A DNA stretch of 64,000 bases from Dokdonia sp. (lineage in GTDB: Bacteria > Bacteroidota > Bacteroidia > Flavobacteriales > Flavobacteriaceae). Shown piece by piece: positions 1-8,850 of this stretch. The stretch's first letter is position 1. Every line of letters starts with the position of its first letter. The translations under genes and the position numbers were made by a program. The notes under the pieces were generated by a model that did no database searches, had not been told where the DNA came from, and was given only the letters and a program-made list of their open reading frames with translations. Location of the stretch: assembly GCA_020630915.1 (NCBI GenBank), contig JAHDIF010000001.1, positions 416,786 to 480,785 on the forward strand. Reading direction: 5' to 3'.

Positions 1-196
1 AAAAGCCATCATACTAGATGTAGCAACAGATCATGTGCCTCTCAAACTCCTAGAAATGGGCTGTTTGCCAGGTAACGAAGTACAACTTTTACAATTAGCA
101 CCCTTTGCAGATCCTATGTATGTAAACATAAACGGGTGTCATATGGCAATTCGCAAAGAAACCGCCATCCATATTCTCATTGAAACTCCCACTTAA
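1..196 (+). CDS. feoA: FeoA, ferrous iron transport protein A (3' part)
   Basis: Partial gene whose start lies left of the window; the frame runs from base 2 to the TAA at 194-196. The visible 64 residues include LLEMGCLPGNEVQLLQLAPF and end in RKETAIHILIETPT, the small SH3-like FeoA fold. FeoA is a cytosolic protein thought to assist the FeoB iron channel. The stop codon shares one base with the feoB start (TAATG), so the two genes are translationally coupled. Family assignment is firm from sequence and context. Confidence 0.9.
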   Translation, partial: KAIILDVATDHVPLKLLEMGCLPGNEVQLLQLAPFADPMYVNINGCHMAIRKETAIHILIETPT

Positions 197-2295
197 TGGC
201 AAAGCAACTTAATGTAGCGCTCATAGGAAACCCCAATACCGGTAAGACTTCTGTATTTAACCACCTTACAGGTCTTAACCAGCAGGTAGGTAACTACCCT
301 GGCATCACAGTCGAAAAAAAAGAAGGCATCTGTAAACTTGGACGTGGCGTAAAAGCCCATATTCTAGATTTACCAGGCACATACAGTTTAAATGCATCTT
401 CCTTGGATGAAAATGTGGTTATAGAGTTGCTCCTTAACAGAAATGACAAAGACTTTCCAGACGTAGCTGTGGTCGTTTCTGACGTTGAGAATCTTAAACG
501 TAATTTACTCCTTTTTACACAGATAAAAGACTTAAGCATTCCTACAATACTTGCCATAAATATGGCCGACAGGATGAAGCGAAAGGCTATAAGCCTAGAC
601 ATCCCATCGATGGAAGAAAAGCTACAAACAAAGATTGCCTTAATAAGTAGTAGAAAGAATCAAGGAATAGAGTATCTAAAAGAGCTTATTACTCAGTATA
701 AAACAATTTCTACTACTCCTTGTGTAAATGCGTCTGTAATTGCTCCTGAGTATTTTGATAGACTGCGCAACGCATTTCCTAATCAAGACTTGTACAAACT
801 CTGGTTAGTAATCACTCAAGATGTAAATTTTGGAAAAGTAGAACGTCAAGAAATGAAGACCATAGCGTCTTTCAAGACAGAGTCTACCAGCAACCTCAAA
901 CGACTGCAACAAAAAGAAACCATTATTAGATATAAATTTATCAATGATGTGCTTAAAGAAACGCAGACCATTGATACAGCCAACGCAAAAGACTTACGTT
1001 CTCGATTAGACCGTATTCTTACTCATAAAATCTGGGGTTATGTGATCTTTTTTGCCATTTTACTACTCATTTTCCAAGCAATTTATGATTGGTCCAGTTA
1101 CCCAATGGACTTTATAGATGAGACCTTTGCTTCACTTAGTGAATGGGTAAAAAACACGCTTCCAGAAGGAGCTCTTACGAACCTTCTTGCCGAAGGTATA
1201 GTTGCAGGACTAGGAGGGATTGTCATTTTTATACCTCAGATCGCCTTCTTATTTCTATTTATTTCCGTTTTAGAAGAGAGTGGGTATATGAGTCGAGTAG
1301 TATTTTTAATGGATCGCGTGATGAGACGCTTTGGACTAAGTGGTAAAAGTATTGTCCCTCTTGTATCTGGAACAGCCTGTGCGATTCCCGCAATTATGGC
1401 AACCAGAAATATAGAAAGTTGGAAAGAACGACTCATCACCATTTTAGTGACACCGTTTACAACCTGCTCAGCGAGATTACCTGTGTACTTAATCATTATC
1501 GCTCTTGTAATTCCAGATAAGGAATGGGGTGTTTTTAATGTACAGGGATTAGTTTTAATGAGTTTGTATTTACTTGGATTTGCAACCGCTATAGGCGCTG
1601 CTTGGTTGCTTAATAAGATATTAAAGATCAAAAGCAAGTCCTTCTTTGTGATAGAAATGCCTAACTATAAGCTGCCATTATTAAAAAATGTAGCTATTAA
1701 TGTGGTAGAAAAGACGAAGGCTTTTGTGATAGACGCAGGTAAAATTATACTTGCTATTTCTATAGTGCTCTGGGTGCTGGCCTCTTTTGGCCCGACCAAA
1801 GAGTTCTCAAATGCAGAGGCTATTGTAACGGCGCAGATGGAGGAGGGCGCTTTCGCGAAAGCGGACTTAGAAAAACAAATCGCTTCTCACAAATTGGAGC
1901 ATAGTTACATAGGATATATGGGTAAATTTATTGAACCTGCTGTAGAACCTTTGGGTTATGACTGGAAAATAGGAATTGCCATCATCACCTCTTTTGCGGC
2001 ACGTGAGGTCTTTGTAGGAACCCTAGCCACAATTTACAGCGTAGGTGATGATGAAGAAGAAACCATACGTAACCGGATGGCTGGTGAGGTAAACCCTATT
2101 CTGGGCACACCACGTTTTAATCTCGCGAGTGGTATCTCGTTATTACTTTTTTATGCTTTTGCGATGCAGTGTATGAGCACGCTGGCGATCGTAAAGCGTG
2201 AGACTAACAGCTGGAAATGGCCCGCAATACAGTTTGTAGGAATGACTATTTTTGCCTATGTAACTGCATTAATGGCCTATCAATTTTTAAAGTAA
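196..2295 (+). CDS. feoB: FeoB, ferrous iron transporter B with G domain
   Basis: 699-residue inner-membrane Fe(II) transporter. An N-terminal GTPase-like domain carries G1 (GNPNTGKTS, residues 11-19), G3 (DLPGTYSL, 58-65) and G4 (NMAD, 122-125). Hydrophobic segments from about residue 275 to the end form the permease, with the conserved SGTACAIPAIMATR gate region and the AAREVFVGTLATIYS segment. Follows feoA with a one-base overlap and is followed by a FeoB-associated Cys-rich gene, so this is a standard feoAB unit. Residues 552-556 (AFAKA) are an in-frame copy of the dispersed palindrome (1849-1862), lying in the soluble loop before the last membrane bundle. Identification is secure. Confidence 0.97.
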   Translation: MAKQLNVALIGNPNTGKTSVFNHLTGLNQQVGNYPGITVEKKEGICKLGRGVKAHILDLPGTYSLNASSLDENVVIELLLNRNDKDFPDVAVVVSDVENLKRNLLLFTQIKDLSIPTILAINMADRMKRKAISLDIPSMEEKLQTKIALISSRKNQGIEYLKELITQYKTISTTPCVNASVIAPEYFDRLRNAFPNQDLYKLWLVITQDVNFGKVERQEMKTIASFKTESTSNLKRLQQKETIIRYKFINDVLKETQTIDTANAKDLRSRLDRILTHKIWGYVIFFAILLLIFQAIYDWSSYPMDFIDETFASLSEWVKNTLPEGALTNLLAEGIVAGLGGIVIFIPQIAFLFLFISVLEESGYMSRVVFLMDRVMRRFGLSGKSIVPLVSGTACAIPAIMATRNIESWKERLITILVTPFTTCSARLPVYLIIIALVIPDKEWGVFNVQGLVLMSLYLLGFATAIGAAWLLNKILKIKSKSFFVIEMPNYKLPLLKNVAINVVEKTKAFVIDAGKIILAISIVLWVLASFGPTKEFSNAEAIVTAQMEEGAFAKADLEKQIASHKLEHSYIGYMGKFIEPAVEPLGYDWKIGIAIITSFAAREVFVGTLATIYSVGDDEEETIRNRMAGEVNPILGTPRFNLASGISLLLFYAFAMQCMSTLAIVKRETNSWKWPAIQFVGMTIFAYVTALMAYQFLK

Positions 2296-2324
2296 AGTAT
2301 CACCCAAAAGACCGACAAAATCAT

Positions 2325-2474
2325 ATGGAAATTTTTCAAAATAGTATTGTCTTTTTAATTTTTGCGGCAGCTCTGGGATATCTCTTTACCAAGCTTGTTT
2401 GGATGCCTCCCTTTTTAAAAAAGAAAAAAGCCTCAAAAGGCTCTTGTAGTAGCGGAAATTGCGGTTGTAATTAG
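2325..2474 (+). CDS. FeoB-associated Cys-rich membrane protein
   Basis: 49-residue protein starting at the ATG at 2325, 29 bases after feoB. It has one N-terminal membrane helix (about residues 7-26), a Lys-rich stretch (KKKK, 34-37) and a Cys-rich tail with three Cys (C41, C46, C48). This matches the small FeoB-associated Cys-rich membrane protein family that often follows feoB; its role is not settled, but the tail may bind iron or a cluster. It converges with the next gene, overlapping 4 bases at the 3' ends. Confidence 0.85.
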   Translation: MEIFQNSIVFLIFAAALGYLFTKLVWMPPFLKKKKASKGSCSSGNCGCN

Positions 2475-2887
2475 TTTTCCTTCATGTCTAACACCAAGTA
2501 GTAATCTTCTTTATTCTTAGGTATACTTGATTTTGGATAAGGCTGCAATTTCAAAGCTCTTACGTTTAAAAAATTTGTGTTTACGATATCCAAAACGGGA
2601 TTAATTGGTGCAAATTTCAACGTTTGTTCTCCCTCTAATTTTCCGTCTTTGTATATCTCTACGAGCACTGTTGCTTCGCCAGCCCATACACAAGTGACAT
2701 CCTTAGGACATCTTGAATCTGTAAGAACCTTTTTAAACTTAATCTGTGTCTCCCCAAAATCTGCCATATTACCATACATTAGTTTCACTCCTATTCTTGG
2801 AGCCTCTACTGGATTGGGTGTGTTGTCTTGCGCTTTTGCGAAAGCGTAACTAAAAACTACTAAAGCGATAAAAAGAAACTGTTTCAT
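2471..2887 (-). CDS. Secreted protein of unknown function
   Basis: 138 residues from the ATG at 2887; an upstream in-frame start at 2935 would put 16 non-signal residues ahead of a clear signal peptide, so the internal start is preferred. The signal MKQFLFIALVVFSYAFAKA is followed by QDN, a signal peptidase I site after AKA. Two Cys (in SRCPKDVTCVW) probably form a disulfide in the mature protein. No domain is recognised with confidence. The AFAKA at the cleavage site is encoded by a one-mismatch copy of the dispersed palindrome (2832-2845). It follows the metal ABC operon on the same strand, 48 bases from its last gene. Confidence 0.7.
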   Translation of the reverse strand: MKQFLFIALVVFSYAFAKAQDNTPNPVEAPRIGVKLMYGNMADFGETQIKFKKVLTDSRCPKDVTCVWAGEATVLVEIYKDGKLEGEQTLKFAPINPVLDIVNTNFLNVRALKLQPYPKSSIPKNKEDYYLVLDMKEN

Positions 2888-2935
2888 ATGCGTATTATTT
2901 ACTTGATATACGACAATAACGATGCCATGTTGCAA

Positions 2936-4093
2936 CTACCCTCTAAAGAGAAAGAAATCATCCTTCATAGGTTCGATCTTTTCGTCCTTATTGGTCACAA
3001 TATACTCTAAAGCAAGATCGGTAAATTCTTTTCCTTTTTTAGTGAGGGTTACTATACTATTTGATATGGTAATCATGTTGTTTTTTTGAGCAAGCTCTAA
3101 GACGGTGCGAGAGCGTACTTTTTGCCAATTGATATGCTCATTAAGATGATTTATATGACGCTCGCTCTCCTCTGTATGGTTGTTGAGATGTAATAAAAAG
3201 GTAAGTAAGGAGACTTCTGTACGTTGCTGTCGCTGTCTATACATTACGGCAATTATTCCCTTATTGGGCGCAAATAGATATACCATAAGAAATACGAGAC
3301 CTAACATCGTTGTCATAGAGCCCGAAATGGAAGCATCTAGCAAGTGAGCCATCCAATATCCCGCTACAGCCGCAGTAACCCCAAAGATTACCGAAAGCAT
3401 AAGCATTTTTTTTAAGTCTGATGTAAGTAAATAGGCCGTTGCTGCTGGGGCAATCATTAAAGCAACTACAAGTACTGCTCCTACTGCATCAAAGGCACCC
3501 ACCACAGTAACCGAAGAAATAGACATTAATCCATAATGCATCACCACTGGAGAAAAGCCTAAAACAGATGATAAGCCAGCATCAAAGGTGCTTACCTTGA
3601 GCTCTTTAAAAAATGCAAAGAGTAGTCCGATGGTTACCAGCAAGATACTTCCCATTACCCAAAGTGATTTAGGGCCTATATCTGTTCCTGCTACAAGTAA
3701 TCTATCAAAAGGAGCAAAAGCGAGCTCACCTAGTAACACTGCATCTACATCGAGATGCACATCGTTTGCATTTTTTGCAATGAGAATAACCCCAATACTA
3801 AAAAGTGCTGGAAATACAAGCCCAATGGCAGTATCCTCTTTTACGAGTCCTGTTTTCTGAATAGCCTCTACTAACACTACGGTAATAACACCTGTAATTG
3901 TTGCTAAAAGGATTAACCAAGGAGAATTAAGATCGTGCGTTATTAAGAACCCCAGAACAATACCCGGTAATATAGAATGACTTATAGCATCACTTATAAG
4001 AGACATCTTGCGTAGTACAAGGAAAACTCCTGGTATGGCACAAGCAATTGCCACTACCGCTGCTATTAATTGTATTTCTAATTGTGCTCCCAT
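2936..4093 (-). CDS. TroD/MntB-like metal ABC transporter permease
   Basis: 385-residue permease of the ABC-3 family for Mn, Zn or Fe import. About eight hydrophobic segments fill residues 1-280, with the typical early segment SLISDAISHSILPGIVLGF. The C-terminal 100 residues (from about 285) are soluble and resemble a winged helix (VLELAQKNNMITISNSIVTLTKKG), a known extension in this family. Its start overlaps the stop of the sister permease by one base. Last transport gene of the minus-strand operon running from the repressor at 8784. Metal specificity cannot be read from the permease alone. Confidence 0.9.
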   Translation of the reverse strand: MGAQLEIQLIAAVVAIACAIPGVFLVLRKMSLISDAISHSILPGIVLGFLITHDLNSPWLILLATITGVITVVLVEAIQKTGLVKEDTAIGLVFPALFSIGVILIAKNANDVHLDVDAVLLGELAFAPFDRLLVAGTDIGPKSLWVMGSILLVTIGLLFAFFKELKVSTFDAGLSSVLGFSPVVMHYGLMSISSVTVVGAFDAVGAVLVVALMIAPAATAYLLTSDLKKMLMLSVIFGVTAAVAGYWMAHLLDASISGSMTTMLGLVFLMVYLFAPNKGIIAVMYRQRQQRTEVSLLTFLLHLNNHTEESERHINHLNEHINWQKVRSRTVLELAQKNNMITISNSIVTLTKKGKEFTDLALEYIVTNKDEKIEPMKDDFFLFRG

Positions 4094-5202
4094 TATTGTT
4101 TATATAAATTTTCGGCAGCGTGATAACCTTCCTGAGTGAGCGACCATTTCATTCCTTTTACTTGTACCCAATTCTTCTCTTCCATCTTTTTCAAAGTATT
4201 CTTTGTATAACCCTGAAAGTTATTGAGAATCTTAATGGCGTGAGGATGCGAGATATCTGGATGGTCTCTCACAATATCAAACATAAATTGCAAGGTTTTC
4301 TGGAGTTGTAGATCTCTTCTGTTTTTCCAGAAACGTATTTGTTTAAATAGTATTCCTCGTTCTGGAGAAAAGATAAATGAAACCAGTACAAAAACAGCAG
4401 CTACTAATACTATCACGGGTCCTGTAGACAAGTTATTCTGGCTGGCGCTTATTGCAGTTCCAAAAACTCCTGAAAAAGCTCCAAAGAGCGCTGCAAGAAC
4501 GAGCATTACACTTAGCTTATTCGTCCACTGTCTGGCAGCAGCTGCAGGAGCTAGAAGCATTGCACTCATAAGTACAACTCCTACTGTTTGTAATCCAAGG
4601 ACTATCGCTAGTACGATAAAAAATGTTATTAGAACATCTATAAATCGAGTGTTAAAACCTAATGTCTTTGTATAATCTGCATCAAAAAGCAACATTTTAA
4701 ACTCTTTCCAAAATAAGAGTATGACAACTAAACAAATCCCTGTTACAATAGCCATTAACGTGACATCCTTTTGTACCAATGTAGCTGCTTGTCCAAAAAG
4801 ATATTTATCGAGTCCCGCTTGATTAGCATTCGGTTGTTTTTGAATAAAACTGAGTAACAACATCCCAAAACCAAAAAACAAAGAAAGAATTAACCCTAAA
4901 GCAGTATCACTTTTAAGATGGGTCTTGGTAATCATCCCTCGTATCCAGAAGGTGCCTATTAATCCACTTATTAAAGCCCCTATCAAAAGTAAATTAGTAT
5001 CCTTAGTCCCCGTAATTAAAAAGGCTAGTGCAATCCCTGGAAGGGCTGCATGAGAAATAGCATCTCCTAAAAGACTTTGTTTTCTAAGTACTGCAAAGCT
5101 TCCCAACATCCCACAAATGGCACCAAGAATAGCAGTGCCTAGCGTAATGGTGCGCAGTGTGTAGTCTGTAAAGACGAGTGTGAAATATTCAGTAATTTCC
5201 AT
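4093..5202 (-). CDS. TroC/MntC-like metal ABC transporter permease
   Basis: 369-residue ABC-3 family permease, paralogue of the next gene. Membrane segments cover residues 15-290, with the signature SLLGDAISHAALPGIALAF. A soluble C-terminal region (about 295-369) ends in a winged-helix-like segment (HPHAIKILNNFQGYTKNTLKKMEEKNWVQ). The two permeases probably form a heterodimer in the inner membrane served by the ATPase at 5669-6409. The S23-type gene at 5249-5614 interrupts the spacing between this gene and the ATPase gene. Confidence 0.9.
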   Translation of the reverse strand: MEITEYFTLVFTDYTLRTITLGTAILGAICGMLGSFAVLRKQSLLGDAISHAALPGIALAFLITGTKDTNLLLIGALISGLIGTFWIRGMITKTHLKSDTALGLILSLFFGFGMLLLSFIQKQPNANQAGLDKYLFGQAATLVQKDVTLMAIVTGICLVVILLFWKEFKMLLFDADYTKTLGFNTRFIDVLITFFIVLAIVLGLQTVGVVLMSAMLLAPAAAARQWTNKLSVMLVLAALFGAFSGVFGTAISASQNNLSTGPVIVLVAAVFVLVSFIFSPERGILFKQIRFWKNRRDLQLQKTLQFMFDIVRDHPDISHPHAIKILNNFQGYTKNTLKKMEEKNWVQVKGMKWSLTQEGYHAAENLYKQ

Positions 5203-5229
5203 AATTATGTGTCTTTAGACTTTTGTCTT

Positions 5230-5650
5230 TAGACGTTGGTAATTTTAATTAGTTCTTTTTTAAATACTTCTGCAGATTGGTAATCATTTTTGCCATCTGA
5301 GACAAGGACAATCTCAAACTGTTATCATCGCTTATATTTATAAATTTCTGTCTCCTTGCTATAGTTGAACACACAACACACTCCTTTATACTATCCTGCG
5401 CTATTTGTAAATATCTATTAAACTGAGCATTTGTATCTCCAGCACCTTGGGCTATGTTTAGTGCTATTGATGTAGATGCTCTAATGAACTGTGCACTCAA
5501 TCTATATTTTTCTTCTTTAGGGAAACTTTCAGTCAGTCTATATACTTCGCTAATAAATTCTAAAGCTTTTTCATAAACCTTTAGATCTTCGAAATTAAAA
5601 CGTACTTCTTCCATATTACTTTTCCTTTTTGCTCTAACAACTAACGTCTA
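5230..5650. repeat. Imperfect inverted repeats bounding the S23 gene
   Basis: TAGACGTTGGT at 5230-5240 and ACTAACGTCTA at 5640-5650 are inverted copies of an 11-base unit with one mismatch. They enclose the four-helix-bundle gene with 8 and 25 bases to spare. Further GTCTTTAGAC and GTCCAGAGAC-like sequence lies just outside each arm. The arrangement looks like the ends of a small inserted cassette in an otherwise tightly packed operon. No transposase is present. Confidence 0.5.
5249..5614 (-). CDS. S23 / four-helix-bundle protein (IVP family)
   Basis: 121-residue protein of the S23 ribosomal intervening-sequence protein family (PF05635 type): FEDLKVYEKALEFISEVYRLTESFP, then FIRASTSIALNIAQGAG and a final helix with ISDDNSLRLSLSQMAKMITNLQKYL. 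The family was first seen inside 23S rRNA intervening sequences but is widespread as free genes in Bacteroidetes; function is unknown. It sits between the ATPase and permease genes of a metal transporter, where it makes no pathway sense, and is bracketed by imperfect inverted repeats, so it is probably a late insertion into the operon. Family call is confident; role is not. Confidence 0.85.
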   Translation of the reverse strand: MEEVRFNFEDLKVYEKALEFISEVYRLTESFPKEEKYRLSAQFIRASTSIALNIAQGAGDTNAQFNRYLQIAQDSIKECVVCSTIARRQKFINISDDNSLRLSLSQMAKMITNLQKYLKKN

Positions 5651-5668
5651 CAGTCCAGAGACTATATG

Positions 5669-6409
5669 CTACTGATTCACCGCCACTTTATAATTTATAC
5701 CATACGTCTTTGTAAGATTATCATCATTAAAGATATCCTTAACAGGACCTGTAGCAATTTTCTTCACATTCAAAAAGGTAACCCAGTCAAAGTATTCTGG
5801 TACCGTTTGCAAATCGTGATGTACTACAATTACGGTCTTGTTTGCTTTGCGTAATTCCTTAAGAATATTGATAATTGCAATCTCCGTAGTTGCATCTACT
5901 CCTTGAAACGGTTCGTCCATAAAATAGATTGCCGCGTCTTGCACCAGAGCTCTTGCCAAAAAAACACGTTGTTGTTGTCCTCCACTTAGTTGACTAATCT
6001 GCCTTCCTTTAAAAGAGAGCATACCCACTTTTTCTAAGGCTTCTAATGCTGCCTTTTTTTCTTTCTTTCCTGGCCGTTTTATCCAACCGAGTTTTCCATA
6101 AGTCCCCATCATCACAACATCCAAGGCAGTAGTAGGAAAATCCCAATCTACACTTCCCTTCTGGGGCACGTATGCAACTTTCTTTCGTTGCTTTTCATAA
6201 GGCTCATTGTAGATAGCGACACTACCTGCGATAGGATCTATAATTCCTAAAATAGCCTTAATGAGCGTAGACTTACCTGCGCCATTAGGGCCTACAATCG
6301 CCATCAAAACCCCTTCAGGAATTGTAAGATCAATGTCCCATAATACCGGTTTGTAGTTATACGCTACGGTAAGATCATCTACTTGTACTGCTATTTTAGA
6401 TCCTTCCAT
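5669..6409 (-). CDS. TroB/MntA-like metal ABC transporter ATPase
   Basis: 246-residue ATP-binding subunit. Walker [10 protein letters not shown] is at residues 40-48, signature LSGGQQQR at 141-148, Walker B IYFMDEP at 161-167 and the switch His at 197/198 (VVHHDL). It powers import through the two permeases encoded downstream. The start is 1 base from the end of the binding-protein gene, so the operon is tightly packed here, unlike the roughly 50-base gaps around the S23 gene. Confidence 0.95.
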   Translation of the reverse strand: MEGSKIAVQVDDLTVAYNYKPVLWDIDLTIPEGVLMAIVGPNGAGKSTLIKAILGIIDPIAGSVAIYNEPYEKQRKKVAYVPQKGSVDWDFPTTALDVVMMGTYGKLGWIKRPGKKEKKAALEALEKVGMLSFKGRQISQLSGGQQQRVFLARALVQDAAIYFMDEPFQGVDATTEIAIINILKELRKANKTVIVVHHDLQTVPEYFDWVTFLNVKKIATGPVKDIFNDDNLTKTYGINYKVAVNQ

Positions 6410-6410
6410 G

Positions 6411-7322
6411 TTATTTTAAGGAATTTACAATTGTATTGACATTGTAGGTAAACATCCCAATGTAGGTTCCTTCTATAGTACCCGCATCGCCTAATGCGTC
6501 ACTATAGAGAGATCCTCCTATAATTACCTCATGACCTTTTGCTCGTACAGCTTCTTGCAAGGCTTCTATGGTGCGCTGAGGCACAGAACTCTCCACAAAA
6601 ATTGCTTTGACATTCTTGTCTATAATAAATTGAGAGAGTTTTTGCACATCTTGCACACCTGCTTCTGTAGCTGTAGAAAGCCCTTGTAATCCCACAACAT
6701 TAAAGTCATAACTCTTCCCAAAATAGTTAAAGGCATCATGAGCCGTCACAAGAATGCGTTTTTCTTCTGGAAGTGTTGCTATAATTGCTTTTACTTCCGC
6801 TTCAAGTGCGTCTAGTTTTTTGAGATAAACTGCTCCATTGGACGCAAACTGTTCTTTGTGTTGTGGTAGCTTTCGCGAAAGCGTACTCACTACCTCATTC
6901 GTAAATTCTTTAAAATATTGAATATTAAACCAAACGTGAGGATCATAATTAGAGGCAAAATAATCTGACCCAATAAGTCCAGCTGGGTCTAGTTTTTCAC
7001 CCAAAGCGACCTGAGTAACTTTATCTGAACCCATCTTTTCAAATACCTCTACGAGCTTTCCTTCAAGGTGAAGGCCGTTGTAAAAAATAATGTCTGCATT
7101 AGAAAGTTTTGTCACATCACCTGCACTCGCCTTATATAAGTGAGGGTCTACTCCTGCACCCATCAATCCTTGCACATCTACTACATCGCCTCCTATGTTT
7201 TTAACTAAGTCAGTAATCATTGTAGTGGTTGTGACTACTTGCATTTTCTGATTTGGGTCTACCTCTTTTTTACAAGAAAATAAACTTGCGATGACTAGTA
7301 CTAGTATATACCTATATTTCAT
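6411..7322 (-). CDS. TroA-like metal-binding lipoprotein of ABC transporter
   Basis: 303-residue cluster A-I solute-binding protein. Signal with lipobox LFSC puts the lipidated Cys at residue 17, so it is anchored facing the periplasm. Likely metal ligands H61 (DPHLYK), H129 (DPHVWF), H195 (TAHDAF) and D279 (DALGDAG) match the His-His-His-Asp set of TroA/ZnuA and not the His-His-Glu-Asp set of Mn-specific PsaA, so Zn or Zn/Mn binding is likely. No His-rich loop is present. Residues 148-152 (LSRKL) come from a palindrome copy at 6869-6882 in a surface helix. Upstream neighbour is an outer-membrane protein gene. Confidence 0.9.
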   Translation of the reverse strand: MKYRYILVLVIASLFSCKKEVDPNQKMQVVTTTTMITDLVKNIGGDVVDVQGLMGAGVDPHLYKASAGDVTKLSNADIIFYNGLHLEGKLVEVFEKMGSDKVTQVALGEKLDPAGLIGSDYFASNYDPHVWFNIQYFKEFTNEVVSTLSRKLPQHKEQFASNGAVYLKKLDALEAEVKAIIATLPEEKRILVTAHDAFNYFGKSYDFNVVGLQGLSTATEAGVQDVQKLSQFIIDKNVKAIFVESSVPQRTIEALQEAVRAKGHEVIIGGSLYSDALGDAGTIEGTYIGMFTYNVNTIVNSLK

Positions 7323-7323
7323 A

Positions 7324-8127
7324 TTATTTTCTTTTATCTATTCTAAAACTTACTCCAGCGCTCAACAATATATCTTGACCTTTTGTGATACTCTGCCCGA
7401 TAGTTGCATCTAACTGTATCAAAGGTGCAATAGCATACGTGAGTCCTGCATCCCAAAAATGGTTTGCCTTATTGTCTTCTGGGAAATCTCCATAAACCTC
7501 AACATAAGCACCTAGTTTCTCTGTGATGGAATATCCATAGGCTAGGGTATATATATAGGCTATTTCTGGAGAATCATCACCCCATTGTGCTCCTAGATTA
7601 TAGGCAAGACCAGATTTTTTACTTAGTGTATGATTAAAGGCAAACCTAAAATCTGTACTGGTAAATTCTGGACGCACTTCTTTATTTGCACTAAATGGTA
7701 AAAATATATGCCCAATGAGTCCTATTTCTGGCAGCCAACCCTTTTCTTGTGCAATAGCCACCTTCATTCCCAAGAGCAATGGAGAAAAGCCTGTCTCTAT
7801 CTCGTTTAGAGTATTTCCATTAACCGTTGTTTTGCTTTCCTCAAGATTCCATCCTAAGCGTAACTCAAAATTATCGAGCAAGCCATAGCGTATAAGGGCT
7901 GTATTGTAGGTAAAGGTCTCTTCTTGGATATTATTATCTTCAAAAGAGGTGTAAAAACCACCCGTCTCTACTTGAACGCTACCTCTTGGGACAACGGTAG
8001 GCGCCTCAGTTGCATCTGGACGATCTGTTACAAGGTCTGGTATAGAAGTATCCTGTTGCGCTTGCATACTCAGAATGCCGCAAAACAGGCATAAACAAGA
8101 GGTTAATTTGTATTTTTTTATGGTCAT
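7324..8127 (-). CDS. Outer-membrane beta-barrel protein in metal-uptake operon
   Basis: 267 residues with a signal peptide ending about MQAQ (residue 24), then alternating strands (FELRLGWNLEE, SGLAYNLGAQWGD, LGAYVEVYGDFPE) and a C-terminal strand ILLSAGVSFRID, as in barrel proteins of the phenol-degradation MetA-like transporter family. It lies between the repressor and binding-protein genes with 1-3 base gaps, so it is probably co-expressed and could be the outer-membrane route for the metal. That role is inferred from position only. Confidence 0.7.
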   Translation of the reverse strand: MTIKKYKLTSCLCLFCGILSMQAQQDTSIPDLVTDRPDATEAPTVVPRGSVQVETGGFYTSFEDNNIQEETFTYNTALIRYGLLDNFELRLGWNLEESKTTVNGNTLNEIETGFSPLLLGMKVAIAQEKGWLPEIGLIGHIFLPFSANKEVRPEFTSTDFRFAFNHTLSKKSGLAYNLGAQWGDDSPEIAYIYTLAYGYSITEKLGAYVEVYGDFPEDNKANHFWDAGLTYAIAPLIQLDATIGQSITKGQDILLSAGVSFRIDKRK

Positions 8128-8130
8128 TAT

Positions 8131-8784
8131 TTAGATTTGGATATATAGATTTTCGGCTATTTTTTTTGAGATAAAAAATTGCTCTTTTCGTACTTGCAAG
8201 ACCATTGATCCATCAAAAAACTCTCGCCCTAAGACTCTTATTTTTGTTCCAATAGCGATATCTCTTTTGTCGAGATATTGCAAGAACTCACTACTAGTCT
8301 CTCTCACGCCTACAAGAACTCCTACTTGACCTTTAGTCAATTCTGAAAGTACTTTTTTCTCTGCAGTCTTAATGACACCGTTCTTATCTGGAATAGGATC
8401 TCCGTGAGGATCATAGTCAGGATGATCTAGAAAAGCATCTAGCCTATTAATTAACTCATCAGACTGGATATGCTCTAACTGCTCTGCAATAGGATGCACT
8501 TCATCCCATTGAAAATTGAGTTTCTCTACAAGAAACACCTCCCAAAGGCGGTGTTTTCTAATAATAATCGCAGCCACTTTTTTACCTTCATCAGATAGCG
8601 TGGCGCCCTTATACCTGCGGTAGTTTAAAAGACCTTTGTCTGAGAGCTTTTGCACCATATCTGTGGCACTAGAAGCTTTCATCGCTAACTTCTCTGCAAT
8701 GGCATTTGTAGGCACAGGTTTATTATATTCTTGTTCTAAATGAAAAATGGCTTTGAGATAATTTTCCTCTGCTAACGTATACAT
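8131..8784 (-). CDS. DtxR/MntR-family metal-dependent repressor
   Basis: 217 residues. N-terminal winged helix (about 1-65, TNAIAEKLAMKASSATDMVQ), dimerisation and metal-binding domain (about 66-140, with RKHRLWEVFLVEKL, HPIAEQLEHI and HPDYDPHGDPIP carrying the typical Glu and His ligands) and a C-terminal FeoA/SH3-like domain (150-217). First gene of the metal ABC operon, so it most likely represses its own operon when Mn or Fe is plentiful. A candidate operator lies 43-60 bases upstream. The metal sensed is not certain. Confidence 0.92.
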   Translation of the reverse strand: MYTLAEENYLKAIFHLEQEYNKPVPTNAIAEKLAMKASSATDMVQKLSDKGLLNYRRYKGATLSDEGKKVAAIIIRKHRLWEVFLVEKLNFQWDEVHPIAEQLEHIQSDELINRLDAFLDHPDYDPHGDPIPDKNGVIKTAEKKVLSELTKGQVGVLVGVRETSSEFLQYLDKRDIAIGTKIRVLGREFFDGSMVLQVRKEQFFISKKIAENLYIQI

Positions 8785-8788
8785 ACGG

Positions 8789-8844
8789 CAAAGGTAAATT
8801 TATTTAATGGAGTGATAAAAAAATTAATTTAGACAAAACTAAAT
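8789..8844 (-). promoter_or_regulatory. Promoter and candidate MntR/DtxR operator of the metal operon
   Basis: On the minus strand a TAccTTTG minus-7 box (8789-8796) ends only 4 bases before the repressor ATG, implying a nearly leaderless mRNA. The 18-base inverted repeat ATTTAGACAAAACTAAAT (8827-8844, arms ATTTAG and CTAAAT around a 6-base centre) sits over and just upstream of the expected minus-33 position, where a repressor would block the polymerase. The arms resemble the TTAGG-type half sites of DtxR-family operators; binding is inferred. Confidence 0.55.
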
Positions 8845-8850
8845 ATATGA

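Noticed and set aside
2577-2849. Open frame of 90 codons on the plus strand across the palindrome-like site, ending in AFAKA
   Set aside because: Antisense shadow of the secreted-protein gene; the palindrome reads the same on both strands, so such frames show AFAKA falsely.
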